A DNA stretch of 64,000 nt. Origin: Microvelia longipes (taxonomy: Eukaryota; Arthropoda; Insecta; Hemiptera; Veliidae). The notes under the pieces are model-generated. The model saw only the letters and a list, made by a program, of their open reading frames with translations, was not told the DNA's origin and did no database searches. The position numbers and the translations under genes are program-made. Within the stretch, counting starts at the first letter, position 1; every line of letters begins with the position of its first letter. The stretch covers positions 34,493,458 to 34,557,457 of the forward strand of contig JACMZG010001913.1 of assembly GCA_018340805.1 (NCBI GenBank). The letters run 5' to 3'. Positions 1 through 13,095 of this stretch are shown here, piece by piece.

Positions 1-452
1 TTTACGGAAAAAACTTCAACATTTGATAAAAATTTAACTTCTTTGTTACATTATTTAGATAACGAGATAAAGTCACAATATACGTGAAAATATTTTGTTA
101 AAAATAATAGTCTGTTCTTTATTTTAAATATTGTAATGGTTTTTAACATTTGAATAACTTCGTGTTTTTTTACTACAATACAATCTTTGTATAAAACATT
201 TTTTTTTTTTAAAAAGTGGAAAAAGTATGCCTTATTTATTTTATATTTAGTTTATTAAAAGTATTGATATAAAAAATAGTTAAAATGTTCCAACAAATTG
301 TAGATATGACACTTTTAAGAAAAATTATAGCATAACATAAAACCTAAAATAGACTGTGATATTTTTTAAGTGGCTAGGAAGATATATGATAAATGTCAGA
401 GACATTTTTTTAGTTGAATTTTTATTTAAATAATTTATTCTGTCAATCTGTT
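1..452. other. AT-rich upstream region / possible 5' UTR of the first gene
   Basis: AT-rich sequence with no coding potential that I can support. A pyrimidine-rich run ending in AG at 412-413 would be an acceptable 3' splice site, so the coding exon may start at 414 with non-coding or unseen exons to the left of the window. The same three bases (TAG, 411-413) are an in-frame stop for the downstream reading frame. Translation therefore either begins at the ATG at 453 or enters by splicing at 414. Confidence 0.4.
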
Positions 453-3047
453 ATGGGTATTAATGTTTCAAAAAAATCAAATAAAATTATCGATGGAAAT
501 TTAGAAAACACTAAAATTAAGCCTAGAAGAAGTTTTGGGCTTGAAACCATAGAAAATAGGAGGAGAAGTAAGGAGATCGAGCAAAATATAGAAAATATTA
601 ATTTTTATACTGAAAATTATAGTTATTATTTTGACGATAATTCGAGCAGCCGAAGATCAACGTTAGCTCAATCGATGATGTCTGATGGTAGAAGAGACTC
701 GGAAGATGAATCGAATGAGCAAATTGTTGATTTACTAACAGAAAGTTACGAAGATGTTAGTAAAAATAATAAATTTGTTAATGAAGTTGGTCAAAATGTT
801 GATATTTTAATTTTAGACTCAAATGATAGTAAAGCTAATGAGGAAAGTGAAAATTTCGATAAATATGATGATTCGTTAAATGTAGAAAATGAAAATAATA
901 GTGACGATTTAGATAATGAAACAGCATCTAATTTGAGGAGAAATCGATTCGATGTATCTTCTAATGTAGATGTAGAATCGAATGGAAGTAGAATCGAATA
1001 TCTATCTTCGAACGAAACGAATAACGTAGTGAATGATATTCAATATTTCAATAATAAAAATATTGAATATAGTATTTTAAATTTCAGTGATAATTTCAAT
1101 AATTTAGGGGATTCAAATTCAAACAGCAATGAAAATGAAGAAATTTTACAGCTTTCGATTGATGAAATTAGAAATGATGCAAATGAAGACACTTTCAATA
1201 ACAATGGTGATGATTTGATTGTTGTAAATAAAACAAATGAAAACGATGATTTAGACAATGCAATAAATGAGAGACAAATTGATAATATAATAAACGACAA
1301 ACAAATTGATAATACAATAACAGATGAAAAAATGGGAAATAGCAATGATGAAAATATAAATAATGAAATTAATGATTTAATGTCTGATTTTAATGAAATT
1401 ATAAATGAAAACGATATGATAATCACAAGAAATGTGGAGTTGAACAATGAAAATAATTTAGAAAACATAAAAGACGAGTCACAAACTAAAAAGAACGACG
1501 ACTTGAAAGAAGACGTAACTTCTGTAAGTGAACCAAATATTGTAAACCAAATGACAGACTTCAAAAATAATTTCGTTAAAAGTTTAGACTCCAATTTTTC
1601 GGACGATAGCTTAAACATATCTAATTTAAATTATGACGTCAATCCTGATTTTGAACATATAATTAATACAAATTTAAATGGTACGAATAATGAAGATTTA
1701 GGTATAAATGCATCAGACAATAACGACGAAAGCAAAGAGCAAGAGATAGTTAAATTAAATAACAATTTAGAACAGAATTCAACAGAAAACAATAATTCTT
1801 TGTATGATGAAAATGCAAGTAGGAATGCTGAAGAAGAAAATGATGCTTTGCCATCATTACAAAGAAATGAATCTATGTTAGATAGTGATGATGATGTGGT
1901 TATTGTTTATGATAAAAATGATCAAGTAAATAGTAATCAAAATAATGACGATCTTAATAAAAAAGACGATGATATTGAAAATGAAAACATTGATAATGAA
2001 AGTGGGATGAATAACTCTAAGAATATAGAATCTAACATTATTGACAATGAAAATAACTCAATAAATAAAAATGAAAAATCTAATGTCCCAGATAATGAAA
2101 ATATCTCGGTTATTAAAAATGATGAAGTTGATAATTCTACATCAGAAAATAAAAACAATGATAAAGATGACTCTAAGAATGAAGAAGAAAATAACTTAAC
2201 TTTAAATGGGAACGGTGATAACAATATCAATGAGAATGAAAACGATGAATCTACTGGTTTATTGAATGGAGGCGATGATGATGAAAATGAAATGAATAAT
2301 GATGAGAGTAATAAAACTTCAAATAATGAAAAGGAAGAAGTTGGAAATGATTATACAAGTATTAATAAAAGTGAAGAGAGAAACGAATCGGATGAGATGT
2401 TTGATGATGTTGGTAGGGAGAGTAATACAGTGAAAGCTGACGAAAACAGAAATATCAGAAACGCTTTAACGAATGAAAACGAAGAAATTGTAAATGACGA
2501 ATCTAATATTACTCAGAGAGAAGGTACAGCTAAAAACGAATCAGATGAGTCGTTTGAAGATGTTCAAAGAGAGGGAAACTCTGTGGAAGCCGATGAAAAC
2601 AGAAATGCTCGGATGAATGAAAGAATTGTAAATGATGATTCGAATATTAATCTGAGAGAAGATACAGGTAACGACGAATCAGATGAGTTGTTTGATGATA
2701 GTCAAAGAGATGGAAATACTTGGGAATCTGACGAGAAAAGAAATACCGGAAATGGTTCATTAAATGAAAATGAAGATATTATAATTGAAGGTTCGGATGT
2801 TAATCAGAAAGAAGAAGAAAATAAAAACGAATTGGATGAGTCGATTGATGATAATCGAGAGGATGGGAACATTTGGAACGCTGAAGAGAGAATGGCCGAG
2901 AGCAGTTCTGTCCGGTCAAATAGTTTAAGTGTCGTAAACAAGCATGTGAATATACCCAGGCTGGGTGCTAGGAGAGCCCAGTCCAATATTCAGAATACCT
3001 CACTTACCTCACCCTCATACTCACCACTGTCTAGTCCTCCGTATTCT
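453..3047 (+). CDS. Acidic Asn/Asp/Glu-rich low-complexity protein (long exon, probably spliced onward)
   Basis: I do not recognise this protein. The frame is open from 414 to a stop at 3063-3065. I place the start at the ATG at 453 (the track frame begins at a TTG), giving 865 codons to the donor or 870 aa if unspliced. The N-terminus MGINVSKKS fits the N-myristoylation consensus (Gly2, Ser6, Lys7), suggesting membrane attachment. A short basic part (residues about 25-50, with RR and RRR) precedes roughly 750 residues dominated by Asn, Asp, Glu and Ser, which are likely disordered. Four tandem units of about 46-51 residues begin near residues 644, 695, 741 and 792. The last 60 residues change character (Ser/Pro/Tyr-rich). 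A consensus donor GTAAGT at 3048-3053 (phase 0) interrupts the frame, so the 3065 stop may be intronic. I could not find the next exon. Codon use is AT-biased like the rest of the window. Confidence 0.75.
2382..2900 (+). repeat. Four-unit coding repeat within the acidic protein
   Basis: Four imperfect units of 46-51 codons. Each opens with a core like NESDExFDD, followed by a QRE/GRE-type stretch, ADENRN or a variant, NENE and NDESN. Unit starts are at about 2382, 2535, 2673 and 2826. Units 1 and 2 are closest; unit 4 is most diverged. The pattern is visible in the protein and less so in DNA, so the duplication looks old and kept in frame. Confidence 0.75.
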
Positions 3048-3103
3048 GTAAGTATATTTCTTTAAGTAATATTTAGTATACTGGTTAATGTAAATAGTTG
3101 GTG

Positions 3104-3250
3104 GGGGTACCGGTGGTGTATTGGTTAGCGCGTGCACCTGCCACCCAGAAAGTCCGGGTTCGATCCCAGTCGGGACCTCTAGGATTTTCATGCGAGGGAT
3201 GGAAATCCTTACACGCCGTCCTTCAAAAGGGACACTAAGCCGGTGGTTCC

Positions 3251-3251
<1 letters not shown>
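3104..3251 (+). mobile_element. tRNA-derived SINE with (AT)n tail
   Basis: The head looks like a tRNA gene with RNA polymerase III internal promoters: A box TGGTGTATTGG at 3114-3124 and B box GGTTCGATCC at 3157-3166, correctly spaced. It does not stop at a tRNA 3' end. It runs on into a tRNA-unrelated body that includes a GGGACACTAAGCC-type segment near 3229-3241, then ends in a long (AT)n tract. This is SINE architecture. It lies about 50 bp downstream of the acidic-protein exon, so it may sit in that gene's intron or 3' UTR. Confidence 0.75.
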
Positions 3252-3346
<95 letters not shown>

Positions 3347-3385
3347 TATATATATATATATATATAATATATATATATATATACT
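3252..3385. repeat. (AT)n microsatellite, left flank of PLE remnant
   Basis: Nearly pure AT/TA dinucleotide run with a few TAAT or TTAT interruptions. It follows the SINE directly and lies immediately on the 3' side of the minus-strand PLE remnant. Confidence 0.95.
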
Positions 3386-3432
3386 TAATTATAAGAAAGA
3401 TATAGAAACATTAAGAAAACTTACAATAAAAA

Positions 3433-3469
3433 CGTAACGTTTCGAACTGTTAAAGTTCTTCCACAGACG
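3433..3469 (-). ncRNA. Hammerhead ribozyme-like fold at PLE 3' end (variant core)
   Basis: Read on the minus strand: CGT, then CTGTGGA (3466-3460), a stem II of GAAC/GTTC (3458-3455 with 3447-3444), then GAAAC (3443-3439), GTT (3438-3436) and ACG, which pairs with the first CGT as stem I. The hammerhead consensus is CUGANGA; here the conserved A of CUGA is U, so the copy is probably inactive. Its place downstream of the PLE endonuclease fits the family. Confidence 0.5.
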
Positions 3470-4137
3470 AAGAGAGACTGAACGGTAAAGATGAGATAGG
3501 ATCTACAGGAAATGGATTAGGAGGGGTATTAAGAGAGGTGGGGTTGGACCAATGGGAAGGAGGTATACTATATAGCACGGTACCGGACATGTACAGGAAT
3601 AGACTTGCTCGAAAATACTCTATACGATCATACATTCATTTCACACCACGTACCGTCATAAAGACATATTCAAAAATCAATCATTCGTACAAAATAAATA
3701 CAAGGGAAATATCAAAATAAAAAGACAGAAAAAAATAAAATAAACAGAGAGGGAAATTAAAAATATATAAAGAGAAGCTGAAAGAGGGAGTGAGGTGAAA
3801 AAGGAGAGAGTATACAAAGAAATAAAAATATATATAAAATAAAAATATGAAAACAATATAAATAAATGAATAAAAATATAAGAAGGAAATATAACTAAAT
3901 GAAAATAAAGGTGAAACGTATGGAATAGAAGAATAAAATAAAAAGGGAGGCTATGTAAGTAAAAATAGGAAAATTTAAAATAAAATATAAATAAATAAGG
4001 AAATAATAATGATATAAATAAATATAAATAAATAAGGAAATAATAAATGATATTAAAAAATAAATAAATATTAAATAATAAAAAATAAATAAATAAAATT
4101 AATTAATAAATAAAATAAAAATAAAATAAAAATAAAA

Positions 4138-4545
4138 GATAGACACTACTGTTTGTTGATGCCAGGGGGAGTCGGGATTTGAGGACAAGCTGATGGGCAA
4201 TTTCCCAATTACGGCGGATAGGAGTAGGAGTGTCTTCAGGAAGTTTTTTTAGAACGCGAGCTTGGTAGAGGTCATTAAAAGAGGATGTTTGATGGGAACG
4301 AGCATGTACTGAAACGGGTAGATCACTCCTCAAGTCCAAGCATGAGTTTCTATGATTGTTAATGCGTAGGTTTAAAGGAGTTGAAGTCTCCCCTACGTAG
4401 AAACAATCACATCGCCGACACTCAAGGCAATATACCGTTCTAGAAGTACAGTTAGAGGAAGAAGGGATTTGGTAGGAAACATTAGTGGAGGGACTGGTGA
4501 AGGTAGGAGAGGGGTTCATCAAGGGACAGGTTAAGCAGCGCCTTC
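4138..4545 (-). pseudogene. GIY-YIG endonuclease domain of a Penelope-like element
   Basis: The minus-strand frame from 4522 gives about 126 recognisable residues before low-complexity A-rich sequence. Upstream in the same frame is a Cys motif of the form CxxxxCxxC (CNRRRCLTCP). This is followed by VYCLECRRC, then FYVGETSTPLNLRINNHR, which is the PLE form of the GIY-YIG core: the YxxxxC.xC knuckle, YVGET, the catalytic Arg, and N-H-R. PLE endonucleases nick target DNA to prime reverse transcription. The domain is intact in this frame but separated from the RT portion by a frameshift near 4545, so the element is a fossil. Confidence 0.8.
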
Positions 4546-4760
4546 TATTGCAGGGATGGGAACCTCGAGGATGAGGTTGTGCGGCGGAGAAGGAGGTTTG
4601 GTATTAACTAGGAGGTTGCGAAGGTTAGGGGGTCTTTTAAAGGTTACTGAAGGAGGTTTGGGTAGGAGGTCGGCTGTGGTAGGGTTTGAGGATAGAGTGG
4701 CGAAACCGTCTTTAAGGAAGGTATTAAGGATTCTAAGGCCAGGATAGTAGGTAGTGAAGA
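4545..4760 (-). pseudogene. C-terminal end of PLE reverse transcriptase (thumb / linker)
   Basis: The minus-strand translation contains YYPGLRILNTFLKDGF, then TADLLPKPPSVTFKRPPNLRNLLV. This resembles the segment between RT and endonuclease in Penelope-like elements, where a PP..RRPPNLRNLLV motif precedes the Cys knuckle. The frame then runs to a stop at about 4530 while the continuing homology moves to the neighbouring frame, which shows a one-base indel. Upstream (4761-4990) similar-looking coding sequence continues but is too decayed for me to place motifs. Confidence 0.7.
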
Positions 4761-5057
4761 GGTAAAAAGCGGGAGGAGCAAGAGGGCGAGGAGGTCTAGG
4801 ATGAAGAGATGCAGTGACTTGGCATTAACTATGTGGGAGGGATATCCTCGGGAAAGGAGAGAGGTCTTAAGGAGACAATGTACCGGTCAAGGAAGGCTTC
4901 ATTGGAACAGATCTGTTTCCTCTGAGACCAAGGGAAAATGGGATGGATTTTTTCTGGGAATGGGATGGCAACTGTTAAAATGTTAAACGTTAAATGTTAA
5001 TTATTATTATATTATTATATTATTATTATTATTATTAAATGTTAAATGTTAAACTGT

Positions 5058-6695
<1,638 letters not shown>

Positions 6696-6699
<4 letters not shown>

Positions 6700-9238
6700 T
6701 AGAAAACTAAGAAATGAGCTAATGAGGTTTTTTTTAAAAATAAACCTAGTTCTGCTTATTGTTTTTATAGATAAAAAATACTCTTTTTGGAAAAAATTCT
6801 TACTTAAAGTTTATTTAATTACAATTAATTATTAATTAATTACAATTAATTATTTAATTACAAAGCTATAGTCAACCAAAGAAAACTACAAACAATTTAA
6901 GTGAGTATGTGTTTAACTAAGGTTATTATTGCATTTTGTATTCAAAGTAGGTATTTTAATTTGTCTGAAATGAATTTAACATCTTACATATTGAAAAGAT
7001 CATAATGTTGAATATAACACATCCATGACATAAGATCTTTGAAAAACCATACGGATAAAATATATTCAAAATTGCCTCTAAGATATAAGATATAGGGATC
7101 CCTATATAAGATATAGGGATTGCGTCTCGGCAATGCCTCACGAGGCTTGCCGAGAGGGATTGCCAACATTTTGTCTCCCGCGGCTCTACTGTGTAAATCA
7201 GATTTAAGGCAAGAAAAACAGAAATAAAAACTAAAGAATGCTAAAGATGTCATTTTAATGAAAAAGTTTTAAAATAGTTAATGATTATTAATTTTTTCTA
7301 AATTTATTGAATTTGATTGTAACAATTCATGATAAATTAATAAATAACATTATATCATGAGTTCATAAAATAATTGTAATGTAATGTAGAAATATAATGA
7401 TAGAGCTTTCTGGAAATGAGGTGAAGTGCTCTTAATATTGGCATCTGTAAAAATTGTGGATTTTTTTTGACGGGGAACTTAATTTGAATCTAAATAAACG
7501 GTCCGAAGTCAATAATACTTCTCTGGGAAAAAACTTCACCGGAAAACCAACGAATTGCGGGTTAGGGGATCGGTATGTTTTAGGGGCTCTGAGATAAATG
7601 AAACCAGTCCACCGATCTTGAGTTACATAAACACTCATAAGCAATCATCTGTTATTGTTATTTTATCCTTTATAGCTTAATTACTACAAAATAATTCTCA
7701 CGCACATGTCTCCAAGTCAGGCGAAGTCCCTTAGAAAAGCTTGTTTTCTTTCTTGTTTTAATTTGTGTTTTATATTCTGACCAGTATAATTACTAGTTGT
7801 TATTTAATGTTTCCTAAATTTTTAGAGGAAACGTGCTTAAACATTTAAAAATTAGAATGAATCACTTTAAATTAGTTCGAAACGATGCTGAGCACTGTCG
7901 ATTTTTCAATAGTGACCATAGTTTTGTGTAATCTATGAGATGAATATGTGCATTTCCTTTTAAGAATATTACTTTTGTGAATTCTTAAAAAAAAAGATTT
8001 ACAAGTATTAATGTTTCTGCTCAGGTTATAAAGAATAAACTAAAAACCTAAAAAAGAAAGCACGCATTTCAAAGGAAATTCGCCTGGCTTACGGACGTAT
8101 TTTTATTTAACTTTTACCAAATTTATTATCCCAATTTTCCCTAATTTTAAACGAAAATTTAAAACTTATAAATATATCATACATATTTTATGGAGTCTTG
8201 TCTATAAACTTAACACGTCTATATTACTCAAACCTGTCTTAACCTTATCGAATTTTTAATATTACAAGAAGAAAATGTCGAATTATTTTAGGTCAGACGT
8301 ATAATCGATTAATGGCTATGTTTTACCTGTCATAGACATTGGGTCGTTAATTATTAAGAAGTGTAGTTCTGAGCAAGGTAAATATGGATCGTTCTTCTTC
8401 TTCTTTGTTAGTTAAAAAGCTTACGATGCAATGCATCGAAACAGTCTCATTTACATCAAAACATAAAAATTATAGTTTTTCTTAATCGTTATTAAAGAAA
8501 AGAGTAAATTCTCTGTTTTGTGGCTTTTGTGATTTTATGGGCCAACAAATTGTCCGTCACAATTAGAGACATTATTACTAGAGAGGCCCAATATGGTTGA
8601 ATAATTACTCATCGAAAAAGTAACCTGAACATCTTCGACTATCAATACATTCAAATATGCAGTACAAAGTATATTGTACTGCGTACAATATACTGCAGCA
8701 TACAAATATGCTGTACGTATTCAAGTACATAGTATATTGACTTGTATAGCAGAGCGTTTAAGATGCAAATCAAAACATAAACAATATGTAATGAGCTGAC
8801 GACAATGAATGTATAATAACCTTAACTTTCTCTAAGAGGATGTTTCATTGAGGTTACTCAGAGCCCCTGAGAGCCCCAAATGGAGGTTTTATATGCATCT
8901 GAGACATTATATGTATTGAGATAGGCTATGCCTTCTCTAATAATATATCTTTTTTTGGTTAACTGTTGAGTGAAACGGGAAAGTGAAACACATTTAATAG
9001 AGCTTAATTCAAATCTATTCCTTCAGTAAATAAATATTCTATTTCAAGTTATAATTTAAATTAGCCATACAAATAATTATTTAAATTTAAAAATTAGTTA
9101 AAATTTATGAAATCAAATTAACAATAAGTAAAACAAGTAATCAGCTAAAATATAAAATGCATTGAAGCCCATTTAAGAAGTGACATAACAAATTAGAGTA
9201 TCCACAGATCAATGTAAGTTGCTATTTACTTTGAAAAA
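6696..9238. other. Intergenic sequence with diverged dispersed repeats
   Basis: No gene seen. Pieces recur elsewhere in the window: about 7440-7640 resembles the reverse complement of the 55.5-kb repeat (paired TCCGAAGTCAATA and GGGGCTCTGA-type segments); about 8055-8095 carries the CATTTCAAAGGAAATTCGCC motif of the 54.7-55.3 kb foldback; about 8845-8940 (GAGGTTACTCAGAGCCCC to GAGATAGGCTATGC) matches about 11,412-11,475. A small imperfect hairpin with TACAATATACTG words lies at 8655-8750. Confidence 0.45.
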
Positions 9239-9995
9239 TCGGGTACGGGGTACCTCGGAACTTTTCCTCATCACATCGGATTCGTACACTCGTCCTACTT
9301 CACGCTCACCTACTTCGGACTCAATATGCTCGTCCTTAGAATAAACAAATTGTTAAATTTATTCTGCAATACGTCTCCGGATTCACTTCGCTCGTCCTCA
9401 GATAGTAAATATATCTGTTTCATTCCCAGCGGTCACCCAACCAGGCACTGAACACTATAGATGTACTAGTCGTATTGAAACAAAACTTAGTGCACTTATT
9501 GATGAAGTAAAGGTATACTTTTGTATCCACTTAATTGGAATATTGTTAAATTTTTTACAATTTTTTAAAAAGAGTAGTCATTTTATAATAATTGAACTAA
9601 TGTTGATAATAAGATAAAATATAACACGTATGTTAGTCTTATACATTGCTACATAGGTGCCAAATCTTAATGCGATCGCATATTTTTCCACTTTTTATGA
9701 TTATTCGACATTTTAGCTAAGTCATAATGGCGGGTTAATGACGTCATAAAATATTTTCTGGATATCACAACTACACATATAGCCTGATTTTCGTACAAAG
9801 TTTCAACTTTTTAGCACATATACACAGTGAGCTACGATGATAACTGTACACTCTTAAGTGGTTTTGGTAAAAACCACTTAAGAAGCCTTAAAAAAACCTG
9901 AAACGGATAATTTCGGTGATATACCAGTTTCGGATTTTTTCGCAAACACAATACTTTTCCTACGTAAGTACGGTATAAATGAGGGAAAGTAAGAA
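9239..9995 (-). mobile_element. MITE-A copy, near full length
   Basis: The same family recurs at 24.9, 35.6, 39.0, 44.8, 48.8-50.4, 54.2 and 61.9 kb. The ends form a terminal inverted repeat of about 12 bp (ACTTTTCCTCAT at one end, ATGAGGAAAAGT-like at the other). One half contains GAGCGAAGCGAGTCCG-type tandem words, the other a TCCGAAACCGGGATGTCACC-type segment. It has no coding capacity, so I call it a non-autonomous DNA transposon. Orientation is given relative to the 38,999 and 61,889 copies (plus). The superfamily is unknown to me. Confidence 0.65.
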
Positions 9996-10045
9996 GGCAT
10001 GGAAAAAATATAAAAGTGATATTTTTGTGCAGTATTTGAGATTTA

Positions 10046-10152
10046 GGCCCGTATTCAAAGAAATTTTTCTTACCTAAACCTAACATTTTCCTTAAGGGAT
10101 CCTTAAGGAAAATGTTAGGTTAAGGTAAGAAAAATGTATTTGAATACGGGCC
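10046..10152. mobile_element. Palindromic MITE (TTA target-site duplication)
   Basis: This 107-bp element is almost entirely an inverted repeat. It starts GGCCCGTATTCAAAGA and ends with the complement (TTTGAATACGGGCC), with a TTAAGG/CCTTAA centre, and is flanked by TTA on both sides. TTA duplications fit the PIF/Harbinger superfamily (TWA targets), which is an inference. A longer relative is at 25,587-25,766. Confidence 0.8.
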
Positions 10153-11093
10153 TTAGTGAGGCAGTTTTAAGCTGTCAACACTGGAATGAGTCAAAACGAT
10201 CTCAAATAATGTATATGAATGTCATCCAAAATATCAGATGATGATGTAAAAAAACCATATGTTATTTAACTTACAACTCCGTCTTTTCCACAAAATATGC
10301 TTATTATGGTGGAATCGGCTTTTAGCTATGCCATCAATATGCTTTTCTATAAATAAAAGTTTTTCAATTTTATTAATAACTGAGCATTGTTCATATGTTT
10401 TTAACATGTAGGTGTAAAACAATTATAAAAGTTTTGACATCAATTGATTTTTACAATATTGAAGTGGCAAACTTATAAGCTTTTTGATTGCGGAGGTTCA
10501 GAACTTTCACAGAACATAGTCAGTTAATATTTTACATTTCTCCAATACGTAAAACGGTTTGGATGCGGCGTCGCGTTTTTGAATAAATATTAAAATCTCA
10601 GTCAGTCAGTTTTATAATATTTTTATGGAGACATATGACATGGGTTTCCTTGAAAATTTTGTTATAAGATTATTATTTTATGACCTTGTCATCATAAGCA
10701 TTAATGTATTCCTCAATTTTTATGTCGAACGACATTGTTAATTGCCGTCAAATTTTATGTCGATTGCTTTGGGTTGAGCTAGAAAAGATGGCATTCGTCA
10801 TCATAATTAAAGTCTACGTTGATTACGTAAGAAATAAACAAATCATAGTGTTGATATATATTTCCTCTACACTTGTTTACTCTGTGAGTGAACAAAAGCA
10901 AAACAGTGTGATTGATTGTTTACAAAGTTTATGAAAAGATCAATAAATGGTCATTAAACTCCAATGATGTCCGACGCTCCTTAAAATTGGTGGTTGGTGA
11001 CAAGTTTTTGGTTTTATGCCACACCTCTAACGAAAACATAAACACAAATCATAGATATATTATTACTAGAGAGTATATAGATATAGATATAGA

Positions 11094-11131
<38 letters not shown>

Positions 11132-12889
11132 ATATATATATATATATATATATACATATATATACACTATTATATATATTTATTACTCTTAGTATTAATT
11201 CACTATGATTTCCAATACCAATTCGGCATTGACATCGTGAAACACCCAAAAAATGATCTAAACCTTTGATTATTACTAAACAAATAGCACAAACTTACTG
11301 TAACTTTAATAATAAATCATTTATAATAACAAACAAAACACAAACAATGCGAAAACCCGACAACGATTGATTTATTATAACCTTCTCTCACTCTGTCAGA
11401 GTAGATAACAATGAGGTTATACAGAGCCCCAAAAATATATTTCAAGCCTCTCAATGAATTGAAATAGGCTAAGCTATAAACATGTTTCTGGAAATGCTCC
11501 TCTAGAAATATATCTCTTTGACACCAAGTGCATTTATGCTTGTCACGTAAGAAATTAACCAGATAAAGTGTTAAGTTATTGTTAATTCACCAAGTAAATA
11601 ATAATAGATTCCGTTTAAGAAAAGTTTATTTATGTGTAATACTCTTTAGTTCGCGGACATTATAAATTTATAACGACCTCATTTTTCCTACTTTTAAGAA
11701 TATCTAATAACGTACTTAGTCGATCAATCCATTAAAAGTGTGTTGAAAGTTTTTTAATTATTTATTGAAATACATTTACTGTAGATATGCGATAAACAAT
11801 AAATTAATCTAGTTATCTAAGAAAAGATTAATTCTGGTTAATAAGAGCCAAAATGACCAAAAGGAATTTAAATTAGTTCATTTTAGGTATGACAGTCATT
11901 AAATATCTTGCATTTAAATACATTTCTTATAGAGGGAGAAGAATTGCGAAAAAAATTAAAATGCAATTCATAAACAAATTTTGATTTGATAGGTGCGTCG
12001 AGCGAAATTAAATATGGTAAAAAAGTTTTTTCAATTTATTAGAAGCTGACGTTTCTCATCAACGTCAGGAGTTTTTTAAATTTCTTTTGATTCTTGTCAG
12101 CCTCTTAGGCGAAACAATCGCACTGTGTTGTTATGTATGTATCTAATAAATAAAAATTGTTATCAGGAGAATGGAGACATGGACAGAGGAGGAAGAGGAA
12201 CAAGAAGATTGCGATCTCAGGTTCAAAACGGACTTTACGTGCATTCCAATCCACCCAGGCCTCGTAAGTAATGACACAAGAATACATAACTGCATATCTT
12301 GTTAACTGGTATATAAACAAACGCATAGAAACTATTATTGTTATATTGTAAAATTTATTTTACTATCGTAAAAAAGGCCTTTGACCTCTTGTGACCTCTG
12401 CGTCACTTACGTCCTTGTGACCGTTTCGCGGCCACATTGTTGTTACCCTGTTGTAGTTCGTTGTATTAGTAGTTTATGGCCACATTATTGGATTCCTAAA
12501 TGCTTTGGTCAAAGTTCCTAAATGCTTGGTCATGAAGTTATATGTCAAACGATAAAGTCTGAAATAATGCTATTAATATTCGTATTTTCTATGTATCAAA
12601 AATGTATCTGTATGTATATACTATGTAGTATATACATATATATGTATATAAAAACTGTATGTATATACTATAGTACATACATGTACTATGTATGTATGTA
12701 CTATGTATCGATGATTGTTTGAGGTGCTATTTATCTACTATCTATCTAACTTAATATCTTGGTATTTGTACTTAACAAACAATAACTTTTCTATGCCATT
12801 GCATTTTCGATTTTTTTCTCAGCTATTATTGTAGATTAATGACGTCATTAACAATTCAAAACCATAGTTTTCTGTACATTTATGAGATA
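10153..12889. other. Intergenic sequence, no gene seen
   Basis: AT-rich with scattered short ORFs lacking recognisable domains. It contains the (AT)n tract at 11,095-11,166, a diverged dispersed repeat near 11,380-11,520 shared with 8.85 kb, and TATG/TACT-type simple repeats at 12,600-12,720. Confidence 0.45.
11095..11166. repeat. (AT)n microsatellite
   Basis: About 70 bp of AT dinucleotides with TATAATA and TACATA interruptions. Confidence 0.9.
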
Positions 12890-13095
12890 GTAGTAGTAGG
12901 GGGGTGGGGAGGTCAAACCTGGTGAGTAGACCAACTTTAAGGTCCTCTTTACCAACCCCGTAACTCAATCACCACTACGCCTCCACCTTCTGTTCCCTGT
13001 TGAATCTCTTGGATTAATCTATGAAAGTGAGGATGTCCTGCCACTTGAGCGATTCTAGCTCTTCCTCAGCCAGTTCTCCGGATCCAAAGGTCTGG
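12890..13095 (-). mobile_element. 3' end of a non-LTR retrotransposon (shorter copy)
   Basis: This segment matches 20,513-20,720 over most of its length, with shared GGGGAGG, GTGAGTAGAC, CACCAACCCCG and AGTGAGGA/GGTGAGGT segments. The plus-strand left edge is TAGTAGTAGTAGG, so on the minus strand the element ends in a (CTA)n tail, typical of a LINE 3' terminus. The coding part seen in the other copy is absent here, which is a 5' truncation. Confidence 0.6.

Noticed and set aside
1040..1618. 192-codon minus-strand ORF (also 1937-2230 and 2804-2986)
   Set aside because: Antisense shadows of the acidic protein: Asn/Asp/Glu codons read backwards give Phe/Ser/Leu/Ile-rich frames. No independent domain or start context.
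3104..3180. Functional tRNA gene
   Set aside because: A and B boxes are present, but the arms do not close into a convincing cloverleaf and the sequence continues into a SINE body and (AT)n tail.
4556..4986. Plus-strand ORFs of 61-63 codons
   Set aside because: Antisense to the PLE reverse transcriptase remnant, whose minus-strand translation carries the recognisable motifs.
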